Shown one piece after another: positions 63,650 through 64,000 of a stretch of 64,000 nucleotides of DNA; the stretch's first letter is position 1; the number at the start of each line of letters is the position of its first letter. The notes below the pieces were generated by a model. That model was not told the DNA's origin. It ran no database searches and was given only the letters and a program-made list of their open reading frames with translations. Origin of the DNA: Xanthostigma xanthostigma (Eukaryota; Arthropoda; Insecta; Raphidioptera; Raphidiidae); NCBI GenBank assembly GCA_963575645.1, contig OY754468.1:7192001-7256000 (forward strand), written 5' to 3'. A program made the translations under genes and the position numbers.

Positions 63650-64000
63650 ATGGGCGTGTTTGGCCGAAGTAATTACTTACTAAATTTAGTAAGTCACTCA
63701 CTATACCTACTTACAAAATTTTCGGCCGAAAGACAAAATAAGTGCTAACACAGTAAGCATGGCTTAATATAAGACGCCATTTTGCTTATTGTTGATGTAA
63801 ACAATACAGACAGGAACAGACCTGTCATTTATCCATTTGCAACTATTTACATGAATTAAATTATATTAAATTTAGTACTGTCAATTATATTCAGTCTATG
63901 AGGTTATGTACGGGATATAACGTAAACCAGTGTTTTGAGTTATGTCAAGCCAGTTGTCTGTCCTGGCCGAAAAGCGCTATAGTCAGTTTGTAAGATTTTA
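63650..64000. other. Possible truncated repeat at window end
   Basis: GTGTTTGGCCGAAGTAATTAC near 63656 and CCTGGCCGAAAAGCGCTATA near 63963 hint at related ends, but no clear TIR or gene is visible before the window stops. Confidence 0.25.

Overview
The window reads as AT-rich nuclear DNA of an insect. The evidence is one intact intron-less divergent ionotropic chemoreceptor gene, an insect-type BEL/Pao retrotransposon, Penelope-type inverted repeats, Helitrons, and many hAT, PIF/Harbinger and TA-target MITEs. A hemipteran-like insect is possible, but no sequence here settles the order. It is a gene-poor region, and most of it is repeats of different ages, often nested.

Layout. 1-4.3 kb: 3' part of a BEL element (gag, protease, RT, integrase; RNase H region missing) with its 3' LTR, inserted in a Helitron-like repeat. 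4.3-13.3 kb: two Helitron-like copies carrying tRNA-like modules, a 250-bp hairpin, a 1.5-kb composite repeat with a five-unit tandem array bearing NRF-1-like palindromes, and an 800-bp palindrome with hammerhead-like cores. 13-22 kb: unique AT-rich DNA, a 1-kb fold-back element, one good orphan exon (17.1-17.4 kb) and one doubtful one (21.3 kb), and Harbinger-like and hAT MITEs. 22-34 kb: a LINE 3' end interrupted by a Harbinger element, hAT and pogo-like MITEs, SINEs, and members of the ~620-bp 'ACCATTCCAAC' MITE family. 34-38.8 kb: more of these, including a SINE palindrome.

39.5-41.3 kb (minus strand): the ionotropic receptor gene, the only complete cellular protein-coding gene I can support, in a patch with few repeats. 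42-51.5 kb: dense hAT MITEs with 8-bp target duplications, one carrying a nested long-TIR element. 52-55 kb: a 560-bp nearly perfect inverted repeat. 55.7-58.1 kb: a GC-rich block with GAGA tracts, initiator and TATA motifs, followed by a long apparently non-coding stretch ending in a consensus splice donor, probably a 5' non-coding exon of a gene on the plus strand. 58-64 kb: MITEs, Helitron-like starts, a Penelope-like fragment and unique DNA.

The genes do not form a working pathway. The strongest biology is the chemoreceptor, the orphan exon and the promoter-like block. The most unusual sequences are the long inverted repeats (possible endo-siRNA sources) and the MITE family that spreads an NRF-1/Erect wing-type palindrome. 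Coordinates of repeat edges are read by eye; those with exact target duplications are good to the base, others to roughly 10-30 bp.
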